A stretch of DNA of 64,000 bases, from assembly GCF_018100905.1 (NCBI RefSeq), contig NZ_JAGJEG010000002.1, positions 310,001 through 374,000 of the forward strand. Direction: 5' to 3'. Origin of the DNA: Pseudoalteromonas sp. MMG010. Lineage in GTDB: Bacteria > Pseudomonadota > Gammaproteobacteria > Enterobacterales > Alteromonadaceae. A model generated the notes under the pieces. That model was not told the origin of the DNA. It ran no database searches and saw only the letters and a list, made by a program, of their open reading frames with translations. Below, in pieces: positions 20,399 through 28,976 of this stretch. The first letter of the stretch is position 1; the number at the start of each line of letters is the position of its first letter. Made by a program: the position numbers and the translations under genes.

Positions 20399-21178
20399 AT
20401 GCAACACTTAATTAACCAAAGCAACGCGCAGTATCTTATTTATCAAAATAACAGTCAGTTTGGCCATATATTCGTTTATGAAAATGATGATTACTTTTGG
20501 CTTAAATTTAGTGATGTGTCAATACAAGGAATAATCAAAAAAACACAGCCAGAGATTGCCTATTCACCGATTATAAAATCGCTGCTTTTATTCTTATTAC
20601 AGCAAACCCAACAATTAAAAGTACTTAATTTAGGTTTAGGATGTGCAAATATTGATAGAACACTACGCTATTTACACAACAATAAGCTCATTTCACTCAA
20701 TGCTATCACCACCGTAGAGCTGAACCCGACTATAATTGCATTAGCACAACAATATTTTAATTTACCTAATGAAACAAAAGTTGTTAACCAATGTGCACAA
20801 TCATATTTAGCAACAAACACGTCTCAATTCGATATAATAATAATTGATATATTTAGTGATCAACAGCACTTAGATTTTATTGAAACAGCGCAGTTTTGGC
20901 AGCAACTTAAATTTAGCGCTAAAATAAACACCATCATTAGTGCTAATTTGAGTTTTGATTCGCCGTTAAAATTACAAAATTTACTTTGCACAATTAAACA
21001 GAATTTCCCGTATATAAAACTAATCGAATTTACTCAATACAAAAATATTGTACTTTTAGCCAGTCAGTCCCCTTTAACGCACGTAAACATAAATAATGTA
21101 CGCGAAAATAAAAAACTCAATCTAATTACACATGAATTACCGCAAGCTATAAAAACCATTCATGCTATCGAACCATAA
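20399..21178 (+). CDS. SpeE-like protein with methyltransferase fold, function uncertain
   Basis: It resembles the spermidine synthase superfamily: LKVLNLGLGCANIDRTLRYL forms the nucleotide-binding glycine loop, TTVELNPTIIALAQQYF the acidic second strand, and FDIIIIDIFSD the fourth strand. The aminopropyltransferase catalytic D-x-x-DPxG segment is missing, so a true spermidine synthase is unlikely. An SAM-dependent methyltransferase or orphan SpeE-like protein fits better. It has no signal peptide. It is followed after 16 bases by a lipoprotein gene on the same strand. The ATG is at 20399. Confidence 0.65.
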   Translation: MQHLINQSNAQYLIYQNNSQFGHIFVYENDDYFWLKFSDVSIQGIIKKTQPEIAYSPIIKSLLLFLLQQTQQLKVLNLGLGCANIDRTLRYLHNNKLISLNAITTVELNPTIIALAQQYFNLPNETKVVNQCAQSYLATNTSQFDIIIIDIFSDQQHLDFIETAQFWQQLKFSAKINTIISANLSFDSPLKLQNLLCTIKQNFPYIKLIEFTQYKNIVLLASQSPLTHVNINNVRENKKLNLITHELPQAIKTIHAIEP

Positions 21179-21194
21179 CTTTTAGGTATCCACT

Positions 21195-22013
21195 ATGTAT
21201 GCACGTTCACTGATCATTTTAATATTAGCCACTTTTACTGTTGCCTGTACTCAGATCCCAGTCACTAATAATTGGGAAAAAATAGACGACTTTCAAACAA
21301 ATTTAAAGAGTTGGTATCAAGTTGATACACAAAATCAAACAAAGCCACATATAGCCAACCCACAAGTAACGGTTATCGAAACTGAAAGTATAGAAAATAA
21401 TTACCTATTAAAAAAACCCGCCGCCGATGGCATTATTGGTAATCGAAAAGCGCTCAGTTATAAAAAGCTCCCTACCCCTGTCCAGCTTGGTGAAACATAT
21501 ACGTTTTATGTGCGTATTAATGTAGAGTCATTTCCAAACAACCATGCTTTTGGTTTAAGTAATTTACAGCCGCATGAAATTAATAAACACGGTTATGACG
21601 CATTCGAACCCACCCTAAGAGTGACAGATAAAGCAGAATCTAATGGATTTAAAAATGATGGTGCTTTAATGGTTAAAACAAATGAGGGCTATGCCAACAT
21701 AAGAAATTATAACAGTGCTCAATCGGCCAAACCTTTACAACCCGATACATGGTATGAAATTTGGTATGTAGTGAATAACGCGCCAATAAAACAAGGCGGA
21801 CAAAAATACGATGTATATGTTAAAGGCGGCGAATTTAATCAGCAAACACTCGTTTATAAAGATGCCAGTTTTAGAATGAAGCGTGAACAGCCACTCATTT
21901 ACTTTTTAGCTAATTGTAATACCGGCCCACACAAGCGCCCGTATGGTAACGGCGGATTACGATATGATGACTTATATATGATCGAAGGTTTTGCGTTGTC
22001 ACGCCCATTTTAA
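21195..22013 (+). CDS. Predicted lipoprotein, beta-rich, unknown function
   Basis: The N-terminus has a lipoprotein signal with lipobox TVAC (Cys18). After export and acylation, it should sit in the outer membrane, since the residues after Cys are TQ, not the Asp of retention. The 272-residue body looks like a single beta-sandwich (ETYTFYVRINVESFP, LQPDTWYEIWYVVNNA, YDVYVKGGEF), resembling carbohydrate-binding or LamG-like jelly rolls, but I cannot name a family. It probably shares a transcript with the SpeE-like gene and is followed by a strong hairpin. Confidence 0.65.
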   Translation: MYARSLIILILATFTVACTQIPVTNNWEKIDDFQTNLKSWYQVDTQNQTKPHIANPQVTVIETESIENNYLLKKPAADGIIGNRKALSYKKLPTPVQLGETYTFYVRINVESFPNNHAFGLSNLQPHEINKHGYDAFEPTLRVTDKAESNGFKNDGALMVKTNEGYANIRNYNSAQSAKPLQPDTWYEIWYVVNNAPIKQGGQKYDVYVKGGEFNQQTLVYKDASFRMKREQPLIYFLANCNTGPHKRPYGNGGLRYDDLYMIEGFALSRPF

Positions 22014-22027
22014 TCATTTAAAAACCT

Positions 22028-22071
22028 AACTTAAATGGTATGATATTTCCCTTTATACCATTTAAGTTTTT
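22028..22071 (+). terminator. Long hairpin with T-tract between the lipoprotein and ABC transporter genes
   Basis: Perfect 14-base arms (22028-22041 and 22055-22068) with a 13-base loop end in a five-T run that stops four bases before the ABC transporter ATG. It terminates the upstream transcript and occupies the place where a ribosome site for the next gene would be. Confidence 0.75.
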
Positions 22072-22074
22072 ATA

Positions 22075-23922
22075 ATGTATCGATTATTTGAAAGAATGAC
22101 CAACGCATTTCCTCAGGAAAAACCTTCTCAACCGCCCGCAACTTTATTTGCATTTTGCCGACATTACACAAAAGGCATGGAACTTCCTTTAGTTCTTATG
22201 TCTATTAGCGCCGCTTTATTAGCCATCTTAGAAGTATCATTATTTAGTTATATGGGCGAGCTAGTCGACTGGTTAAGTATTTACACACCGGAGACCTTAT
22301 TTTTAGAGAAAAAGCCTGAACTTATAAAAATGGCTATTATGCTGCTAGTTGTATTACCTATTGTTGTTTTTTTTCATGCCGCAATTTTACATCAAGCGTT
22401 ACTAGGCAATTATCCAATGTCTATACGTTGGTCTGCTCATCGCTATTTATTACGTCAAAGTATTAGTTTTTATCATAATGAATTTGCAGGACGCATTGCC
22501 ACTAAAGTAATGCAAACATCATTAGCTGTTCGTGAAGCGGTCATGAAATTGCTCGATGTTTTGATGTACATTGTCGTGTATTTTGGTGCGATGGTATTTT
22601 TAGTTGCCGAAGCAGATTGGCGCTTAATGGTGCCATTACTTATTTGGCTAATAATTTATACTGCGATACAGCTTTATTTTGTACCTAAACTTAAAAAAAT
22701 TGCCAGCTCGCAAGCAAATGCACGCTCACAAATGACCGGACGCATTGTTGATAGCTACACTAACATAGCAACAATTAAACTATTTTCGTACACTCAACGT
22801 GAAGAGCAATATGCAAAACAAAGTATGGATGTGTTTTTGCAACCGGTGTACAAGCAAATGCGCTTAGTCACAAGCCTTAACTTTGCAATCAACTCGTTAA
22901 ACTATTTATTAGTATTTAGTGTTGCCGCTTTATCATTATATTTGTGGTCATTGAGCGCCATTAGCGCTGGAGCAATCGCTATTGCTGTTAGCTTATCATT
23001 AAGGTTAAACGGTATGGCGCAATGGATCATGTGGGAAATAAGCAGTTTATTCGAAAACATTGGTACAGCCACAGACGGAATGAAAACACTATCAAACCCA
23101 ATAACGGTTGACGATGCCCCTAATGCAAATACATTGAGAGTGAATCATGGCAAGATCGAATTTAAAAATGTAGCGTTTAATTATGGCAAAGCGGCTAACG
23201 AGAAAAATCGTGGCCCAGTGATGAATGGATTAAATTTAACGATTAAACCTGGCGAAAAAATTGGTTTAGTTGGTCGCTCTGGTGCAGGTAAGTCAACACT
23301 GGTTAATTTACTGCTTCGTTTTTATGATACAGACTCAGGTCATATAAAAATTGATGACCAAGATATTCGCCAAGTCACTCAAGAGAGTTTACGTAAATAT
23401 ATAGCGATGGTAACTCAAGATACTTCTCTTCTTCATCGCTCTGTAAAAGACAATATTTTATATGGTAGACCAGATGCAACCGAGACTGACATGCTAAAGG
23501 CTGCCCAACAAGCTAAAGCCCTTGAGTTCATTTATGACTTAGAAGATAGTGAAGGTAATAAAGGCTTTGATGCGCAAGTTGGAGAACGCGGTGTCACCCT
23601 TTCAGGTGGACAACGTCAACGTATCGCTATTGCTCGTGTATTATTAAAAAATGCCCCCATTTTAATACTTGATGAAGCCACCAGCGCACTCGATTCTGAA
23701 GTAGAAGCCACGATTCAGGCAAGTCTTGATGATTTAATGACAGGCAAAACCGTTATTGCTATTGCACATAGGTTATCGACCATTGCACAAATGGATAGAC
23801 TGATTGTACTTGATAACGGAGGGGTTGCAGAGCAAGGAACTCATGAAGAGTTAATCGCTAAAGGGGGAATTTATGCATCCCTTTGGACACATCAAACAGG
23901 TGGTTTTATTGCCACAGATTAA
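22075..23922 (+). CDS. ABC exporter, fused permease and ATPase (MsbA/multidrug type)
   Basis: A half-size exporter of 615 residues working as a dimer in the inner membrane: six membrane helices (about 35-330) and an ATPase domain (about 360-610). Walker A GRSGAGKST, signature LSGGQRQRIAIA, Walker B ILILDEATSALD and switch IAHRLST are all intact, so it should be active. Substrate not predictable. No Shine-Dalgarno is visible before the ATG at 22075, since a terminator hairpin occupies that stretch. A TATAAT at 22071-22076 overlaps the start codon, so an alternative start at 22096 (MTNAFPQE) is possible. Confidence 0.88.
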   Translation: MYRLFERMTNAFPQEKPSQPPATLFAFCRHYTKGMELPLVLMSISAALLAILEVSLFSYMGELVDWLSIYTPETLFLEKKPELIKMAIMLLVVLPIVVFFHAAILHQALLGNYPMSIRWSAHRYLLRQSISFYHNEFAGRIATKVMQTSLAVREAVMKLLDVLMYIVVYFGAMVFLVAEADWRLMVPLLIWLIIYTAIQLYFVPKLKKIASSQANARSQMTGRIVDSYTNIATIKLFSYTQREEQYAKQSMDVFLQPVYKQMRLVTSLNFAINSLNYLLVFSVAALSLYLWSLSAISAGAIAIAVSLSLRLNGMAQWIMWEISSLFENIGTATDGMKTLSNPITVDDAPNANTLRVNHGKIEFKNVAFNYGKAANEKNRGPVMNGLNLTIKPGEKIGLVGRSGAGKSTLVNLLLRFYDTDSGHIKIDDQDIRQVTQESLRKYIAMVTQDTSLLHRSVKDNILYGRPDATETDMLKAAQQAKALEFIYDLEDSEGNKGFDAQVGERGVTLSGGQRQRIAIARVLLKNAPILILDEATSALDSEVEATIQASLDDLMTGKTVIAIAHRLSTIAQMDRLIVLDNGGVAEQGTHEELIAKGGIYASLWTHQTGGFIATD

Positions 23923-23944
23923 AAGCAAGCATTAAGAATATAAG

Positions 23945-23974
23945 CGAAGAATACGACCGTGTATTCTTCGTTTT
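23945..23974 (+). terminator. Terminator of the ABC exporter gene
   Basis: Perfect ten-base arms CGAAGAATAC/GTATTCTTCG with a six-base loop are followed by TTTT. Confidence 0.8.
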
Positions 23975-23984
23975 AACACCTCAA

Positions 23985-24407
23985 TTAATACATGTATAAC
24001 CGAATGCCTATTAACACTAACATCACTAAATTAGCTAATAAGCTGATTAAGAAAAAATAGGTACGAGGGCTTGGGTTTTTCTCTGTTGCAATGGCGTAAT
24101 ATAAAACCATATGAATTATACGTGCAATAACATACACCCAAACACATAACGAAAACGCCATGCTTTGATAATTAATTGCCATAGCAAACAACACAGTCGC
24201 AACAAATAATGCACTATTTTCAAGCGTGTTATGAAAAGTACGATGAGCTCTGAAAATAAAGCTATCATGTGATAAATCATCACTGATTTTACCGGGTATG
24301 GCATTGGGTGCCTTAGCTTTACTAAAAGTAGCCACAGCCCATTGAGTGACTAACATTATTAAATATATGTAAAAGCCAGTGTAAGTATAAATGAGTGCAG
24401 ATGTCAT
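23985..24407 (-). CDS. MAPEG family membrane protein
   Basis: A 140-residue protein with four hydrophobic helices and the MAPEG signature region RAHRTFHNTLENSALFVA (about 54-71). Family members are glutathione-dependent enzymes or their bacterial relatives of unknown substrate. AAGGAG lies shortly before the ATG at 24407. It stands alone, convergent with the ABC exporter, with the EEP-hydrolase gene upstream on the same strand. Function beyond the family name is not supported. Confidence 0.85.
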   Translation of the reverse strand: MTSALIYTYTGFYIYLIMLVTQWAVATFSKAKAPNAIPGKISDDLSHDSFIFRAHRTFHNTLENSALFVATVLFAMAINYQSMAFSLCVWVYVIARIIHMVLYYAIATEKNPSPRTYFFLISLLANLVMLVLIGIRLYMY

Positions 24408-24575
24408 ACGGGAGCTCCTTTGCTTTGTTACTTATAAATATGATTAAAGAACTATTAAGCAATTTCAACACCAACACTAAACACTTGATTTTGAAGTTTA
24501 TTGTTTTTTACATCGGGCTGTTAATGTAAATAATACAAATCACATTCTCGTAATTACATGCTTAACTACACTGTT

Positions 24576-25742
24576 TTAGTTACGCAAAGTTAATGTGATA
24601 CATATTACGGCATGATCGGTTGTTAAATCATCCTTTTCATACTCTGGATTGAGTAAATGTCTATCGTAAGTATGATGTTCACTCACATCAAAAAAGTTAT
24701 CGGGGCAACGTGAGTCAAATTCACACGACAATAAAATATAATCAAGTACATTACTATTAGCACCATAATAATGTGTTGCTTTACGTACCAAGCCGGTATT
24801 TAAAGTATTAGCTTGTGTATCGGCTATCAAATCACTGAGGATGGCTTGATTTAATCGACTATTTTCAAATAAATTCCATGCATCATTTAAACAATATTTT
24901 GCAAGGTAAGCCTTGGTATCCATTTGAGGCGCAAATCGCAAAGAGTTCGTTAATAAGTGATTTAGCACGCCATCAGTTAAATCATTATTAAAATCCCCCA
25001 TTAATATCATTGGTTGATTAGTTTTCTTACGCTGTTCAATCATTGCTAACATTAATAATGTGGCTTCACTGCCGCGTTGAATTGTTGCGCCCCACCCTCC
25101 CGCAACTGTCGCTTTTAATATTTCAATAATATTTTTTTCAGGTGACAAGGCATGATTAACATCATCTATTTCAATCATTGAACGCTTAGACTTTAAGTGC
25201 ACAACATAACAATCTGTGTAACCAATATGTGGTAAATTGATTGTCGCCCTAAGTACTTTACGGCTAAATTCAAAACCATGGTTAAGACCAAGCGCATTCA
25301 CATATTCACGACTGTGGGCAACGGCTGCTACTTCAACTATTGGATATTTAGCAGCTATCGCCACGACCGGACTTTTATAGATAAAATCATCTATGATTTG
25401 AGGTGTATCAACCGTTGAAAAATACTCGTAGCCATTCTCTAAAAGTAATTTTTTTAGCGAATCGATACTAAACACCTCTTGAAATGCGATCACATCGGGT
25501 TGGGTCTCAGTGATGTAATCAACAATCCAACGTTGTTTTCTTTGCCATTGCTCTGCGGTATAAATTCGCTCAAAGTCATAGTAGGCATTTGGTGGCTCAA
25601 GATAATTAAATAAATTAAACGTAGCTATTTTAAGTTGAGTATTTTTTATAATCGCCTCTACTAACTCACCTTCTTCGTTTTGAGGTAGTTCATTTAAGTA
25701 ATTGGTTTGTGATGTTAATTTTAAACTACTGATAATATAAAC
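24576..25742 (-). CDS. Endonuclease/exonuclease/phosphatase (EEP) family protein with a damaged or non-standard 5' end
   Basis: A DNase-I-like hydrolase: the frame holds the first EEP strand LKIATFNLFNYLEPPNAYYD, then PDVIAFQEVF (metal-binding Glu), MGDFNNDLTDG and TTDHAVICI (catalytic His). The conserved N-terminal part is open from 25742, yet no ATG, GTG or TTG occurs in this frame until a GTG at 25493, which would delete the first core strand. A good ATG with GGGAG eight bases upstream exists at 25761 but in another frame, closed by TAG at 25728. One base removed from the GG at 25742-25743 would join them as MDMKILVYIISSLK. It is either a recent frameshift, a sequence error, or an unusual start. 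Confidence 0.7.
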   Translation of the reverse strand, partial: VYIISSLKLTSQTNYLNELPQNEEGELVEAIIKNTQLKIATFNLFNYLEPPNAYYDFERIYTAEQWQRKQRWIVDYITETQPDVIAFQEVFSIDSLKKLLLENGYEYFSTVDTPQIIDDFIYKSPVVAIAAKYPIVEVAAVAHSREYVNALGLNHGFEFSRKVLRATINLPHIGYTDCYVVHLKSKRSMIEIDDVNHALSPEKNIIEILKATVAGGWGATIQRGSEATLLMLAMIEQRKKTNQPMILMGDFNNDLTDGVLNHLLTNSLRFAPQMDTKAYLAKYCLNDAWNLFENSRLNQAILSDLIADTQANTLNTGLVRKATHYYGANSNVLDYILLSCEFDSRCPDNFFDVSEHHTYDRHLLNPEYEKDDLTTDHAVICITLTLRN

Positions 25743-25875
25743 CTAATATTTTCATATCCATTTATTATACTCCCAACATTAATAAAAGCCTAAAAAGTGA
25801 ATAATTCTCATCATGCAATTTAAGCCTTTTATTTACGTTATACTGCGTTATTAATTCTCAGCATCTATTTAAATT

Positions 25876-27135
25876 ATGATTTATTCACACTTTGGCACTA
25901 AATTTACACGCCCTAATGGTATTACTCAGTTAATGGAAGACTTAGGTAATGCAAAAAATAGTAACAACCCTAATATCGTCATGTTAGGGGGGGGTAACCC
26001 CGCTCAAATTCCACAAATTAATCAAATTTTTATAAATGAATTAAACACATTAATAAGCGCCGACAAAATGTCTCATGTATTTGGCTCCTACGACGGGCCA
26101 ACAGGTAATGATGAATTTAGAGTCGCATTAGCAACACAACTTAATAATGCGTTTAATTGGCCTATAACGGCCGAAAATATCGCATTAGGAAATGGCAGTC
26201 AGGCTAACTTTTTTGTGTTGTTTAATATGTTGGCTGGAAAAATGGCTGACGGAAGCACAAAGCGTATATTATTTCCTCTTGCACCTGAGTATATTGGCTA
26301 TGCGGATCAAGGGTTAAGCGATGACATGTTTGTGGCTATCAAACCACACATCGCTATTTTAGATACCGGCAATAATGCAAAGCAATTTAAATATATTATT
26401 GATTTCGAAGCCGTTGAAAATACGCTTGAAACAGATAACAGCATAAATGCATTGTGTGTCTCTCGTCCTACTAACCCAACGGGGAATGTTATTACAGACG
26501 AAGAAGTGCAACGTCTCGATGCATTAGCGCAAAAGTATAATATCCCACTTATTATAGATAATGCCTATGGCGACCCTTTTCCCGGCTGTATTTATACACA
26601 AGCGAGCCTTACATGGAATACAAATATAATTTTATGTATGTCTCTTTCCAAATTAGGTTTACCAGGTTTGCGTACGGGTATTGTCTTAGCTAATCGCGAT
26701 ATGATCCAAGCCATTGGCCGTATAAATGGGGCAATGGTGTTATCACCTAATGCCATGGGTCCATCGCTTGTTACCCGCTTAATTAACAACAACGAACTTC
26801 TGCCTTTATGTAAAAACACCGTGCTTCCGTATTATCAGCAAAAAGCACAGGTAGCCGTTTCGTTATTTAATGACATTTTTGCTAATTCATCAGTTTATTT
26901 ACATAAGCTTGAAGGCGCATTTTTTATGTGGCTATGGTTAAAAGATACTCACTTAACAAGCGAAGACGTATATCAACAATTAAAAGCACAAGATATATAT
27001 ATTATACCCGGACATAACTTTTTTATTGGCATAGAAGATAGCTGGGAGCATAAACATCAATGTATTCGTATTAACTACGCTACCGATGAAGCAACGTTAA
27101 AAAAAGGACTAAAATCAATTAAAGCCCTTTTATAA
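25876..27135 (+). CDS. avtA: Valine--pyruvate aminotransferase
   Basis: A PLP enzyme (fold type I, class I aminotransferase) that interconverts valine/2-oxoisovalerate with alanine/pyruvate. Conserved features: SRPTNPTGN near 196-204, IIDNAYGDPFPG near 226, and the PLP lysine K259 in SLSKLGLPGLRTG. The 419-residue length and the N-terminus FGTKFTRPNGITQLMEDLG match AvtA rather than generic aspartate aminotransferases. The ATG is at 25876. A single gene with no close partner; the alanine link to ald elsewhere in the window is only thematic. Confidence 0.9.
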   Translation: MIYSHFGTKFTRPNGITQLMEDLGNAKNSNNPNIVMLGGGNPAQIPQINQIFINELNTLISADKMSHVFGSYDGPTGNDEFRVALATQLNNAFNWPITAENIALGNGSQANFFVLFNMLAGKMADGSTKRILFPLAPEYIGYADQGLSDDMFVAIKPHIAILDTGNNAKQFKYIIDFEAVENTLETDNSINALCVSRPTNPTGNVITDEEVQRLDALAQKYNIPLIIDNAYGDPFPGCIYTQASLTWNTNIILCMSLSKLGLPGLRTGIVLANRDMIQAIGRINGAMVLSPNAMGPSLVTRLINNNELLPLCKNTVLPYYQQKAQVAVSLFNDIFANSSVYLHKLEGAFFMWLWLKDTHLTSEDVYQQLKAQDIYIIPGHNFFIGIEDSWEHKHQCIRINYATDEATLKKGLKSIKALL

Positions 27136-27208
27136 AAACGAAATACTATATGTATAACCCTTTATTTTTTATTGTAATAACTGTTTTATTAAGGTTGCTT
27201 AGCGTAAA

Positions 27209-27273
27209 GTAATACCACAAACCTAGATTGATCTGACTATATTAATCTAGCTATTATTCGCTGTAATACCACA
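27209..27273 (+). repeat. Direct repeat pair enclosing an inverted repeat upstream of the Nramp gene
   Basis: GTAATACCACA occurs at 27209-27219 and 27263-27273. Between them, CTAGATT (27223-27229) and AATCTAG (27244-27250) form an inverted repeat with a 14-base centre. The group ends 27 bases before the Nramp start and looks like a regulatory region. Confidence 0.5.
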
Positions 27274-27299
27274 GAAAAACAAAAAATAAGGGTTAACAT

Positions 27300-28502
27300 A
27301 TGCGTTTAGGACCAGGATTACTTGTTACCGCTGCCTTTATTGGCCCCGGTACTATTACAACGGCAAGTGTCGCAGGTGCAAATTTTGGTTTTGCATTAAT
27401 TTGGACATTAGTATTTTCAATTATTGCCACTATATTACTTCAATCAATGGCGGCGCGACTTGGCCTGGCAACAGGAAAAGATTTAGCACAAGCACTTAGG
27501 GCTCATATCGAAACCCCGCTGTTCAAATCCCTTGCCGTTATTTTAGTTATTAGCGCTATTGGCGTAGGGAGTGCAGCCTATGAAGCAGGAAATTTAACTG
27601 GGGCAAGTTTAGGTTTAATAGAGATACTGCCTATGGTCCCTGCTCATTTGTGGACTCCATTATTAGCATTACTCAGTGCAATATTATTGTTTAGTGGTAA
27701 ACATAAAATGATTGAAAATATACTGATCTTATTGGTTATTTTAATGAGTTTAGTCTTTATCTCTACCCTTGTGATGGCAGGTCCAGCAATAAGTAATGTA
27801 TTGCATGGCTTTGTACCCAAAATACCAGATGGTTCAATTACCACAATACTTGCACTAATAGGTACAACCATAGTCCCTTATAATTTATTTCTACATTCGG
27901 GTGTACTAGCAAAGCAACACGATAGTTGTCGTGATATTAAAAAATCAATAAAGCAAAATAATTTAGATACTAGCCTCTCAATTACCTTAGGCGGTGTAAT
28001 CACGTTAGCGATTTTATCTACCGCATCAGTTGCATTTTATGGCACTGATACAGGTAAAATTAGCGCAGCAAACATGGCGGTGCAACTTGAGCCATTGCTT
28101 GGTCATGCTGCCCATTACTTTTTTGCAATTGGTTTATTTTCTGCGGGGTTAACAAGTGCAATCACTGCACCGATTGCAGGGGCGTATGCTGTATGTGGAA
28201 TGTTAGGCTGGTCTAGCGATATGAAACACGCCCGCTTTAAAGCCGTCGCTATTGTTATTTTATTATTTGGTGCGGTAGTGGCATCACTAAATTTAGACCC
28301 TGTGGCGGTGATTATATTTGCACAAGCCGCTAATGGTTTATTATTGCCTATAATAAGCACTTACCTTGTGTGGCTTGTAAACAAAAAATCGGTAATGGGA
28401 AGCTATACCAGTTCTTGGGTTATAAACCTCGTTACGCTCCCCGTTTTAATACTTATTTTTGCTTTGAGTAGTTATAAGTTATTTAGCTTAATTTTTAATT
28501 AG
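27300..28502 (+). CDS. Divergent Nramp-family transporter
   Basis: An inner-membrane transporter of 400 residues with about eleven hydrophobic segments in the Nramp (LeuT) arrangement. The first helix has GPGLLVTAAFIGPGTITTASVAGANFG, clearly aligned with the Nramp start, but the metal-binding DPGN is GPGT (15-18). Helix 6, normally MPHN, reads VPYN (192-195). Loss of Asp, Asn and Met ligands suggests it does not carry Mn2+ or Fe2+ in the usual way. AAGGG precedes the ATG. It is a single gene, with repeats upstream that may be control sites. It may still be a divalent-metal or other solute symporter. Confidence 0.8.
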   Translation: MRLGPGLLVTAAFIGPGTITTASVAGANFGFALIWTLVFSIIATILLQSMAARLGLATGKDLAQALRAHIETPLFKSLAVILVISAIGVGSAAYEAGNLTGASLGLIEILPMVPAHLWTPLLALLSAILLFSGKHKMIENILILLVILMSLVFISTLVMAGPAISNVLHGFVPKIPDGSITTILALIGTTIVPYNLFLHSGVLAKQHDSCRDIKKSIKQNNLDTSLSITLGGVITLAILSTASVAFYGTDTGKISAANMAVQLEPLLGHAAHYFFAIGLFSAGLTSAITAPIAGAYAVCGMLGWSSDMKHARFKAVAIVILLFGAVVASLNLDPVAVIIFAQAANGLLLPIISTYLVWLVNKKSVMGSYTSSWVINLVTLPVLILIFALSSYKLFSLIFN

Positions 28503-28523
28503 CCTTTTAAACATCAATATAAG

Positions 28524-28976
28524 TTAGTTCTCAGCTTGACACAGATAGCTGGGAATTAACTTAGCAAACACCCCCCCACCTATACCGCCCGCCAGTAATT
28601 GCATATAAAACCCCCACCCTCGTGCACCTGCAATAATATGAATATTCATAATCGATTCAATTAAAGCTAATATCACGGCAAAAGCGCTGACACCCGCAAG
28701 AATAAATAATGCCATCGTATAATTGGGCAATTTTTTACTTAATTTAACGGTGACAATAAAAGCAATCGCCAATGCAATACCAATAATAGCGCCATAGGTT
28801 GGTAATAAGCCAAACCAATCATCAAAGGTTAAATTGATACGATCACTAAACTTAACCACTACGCCAACATTAACTAATTGATTGACAACGTATTGACTAT
28901 GAAACAAGCTAGCAAGAGTAAATGCAAGTAACCAAGAAATTAAAAATGATGGAAGCAAACGTGTTAAAAATGCCAC
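28524..28976 (-). CDS. Integral membrane protein of unknown function
   Basis: A 150-residue hydrophobic protein with about four membrane segments (near 5-28, 58-78, 88-110 and 120-142) and an aromatic loop FDDWFGLLPTYG. No family is recognised. The start is GTG at 28976: an in-frame TAA lies five codons upstream, so no longer form exists. It faces the YliI-like gene, and their 5' ends overlap on opposite strands, which is unusual and implies that their promoters lie inside each other's coding region. Confidence 0.65.
   Translation of the reverse strand: MAFLTRLLPSFLISWLLAFTLASLFHSQYVVNQLVNVGVVVKFSDRINLTFDDWFGLLPTYGAIIGIALAIAFIVTVKLSKKLPNYTMALFILAGVSAFAVILALIESIMNIHIIAGARGWGFYMQLLAGGIGGGVFAKLIPSYLCQAEN

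Noticed and set aside
20399..21178. Spermidine synthase (SpeE)
   Set aside because: The nucleotide-binding fold is there, but the aminopropyl transfer motif is missing and no speD is adjacent.
24507..24530. Hairpin TTTACAT/ATGTAAA as terminator of the EEP gene
   Set aside because: Seven-base arms are followed by A, not T, on the minus strand.
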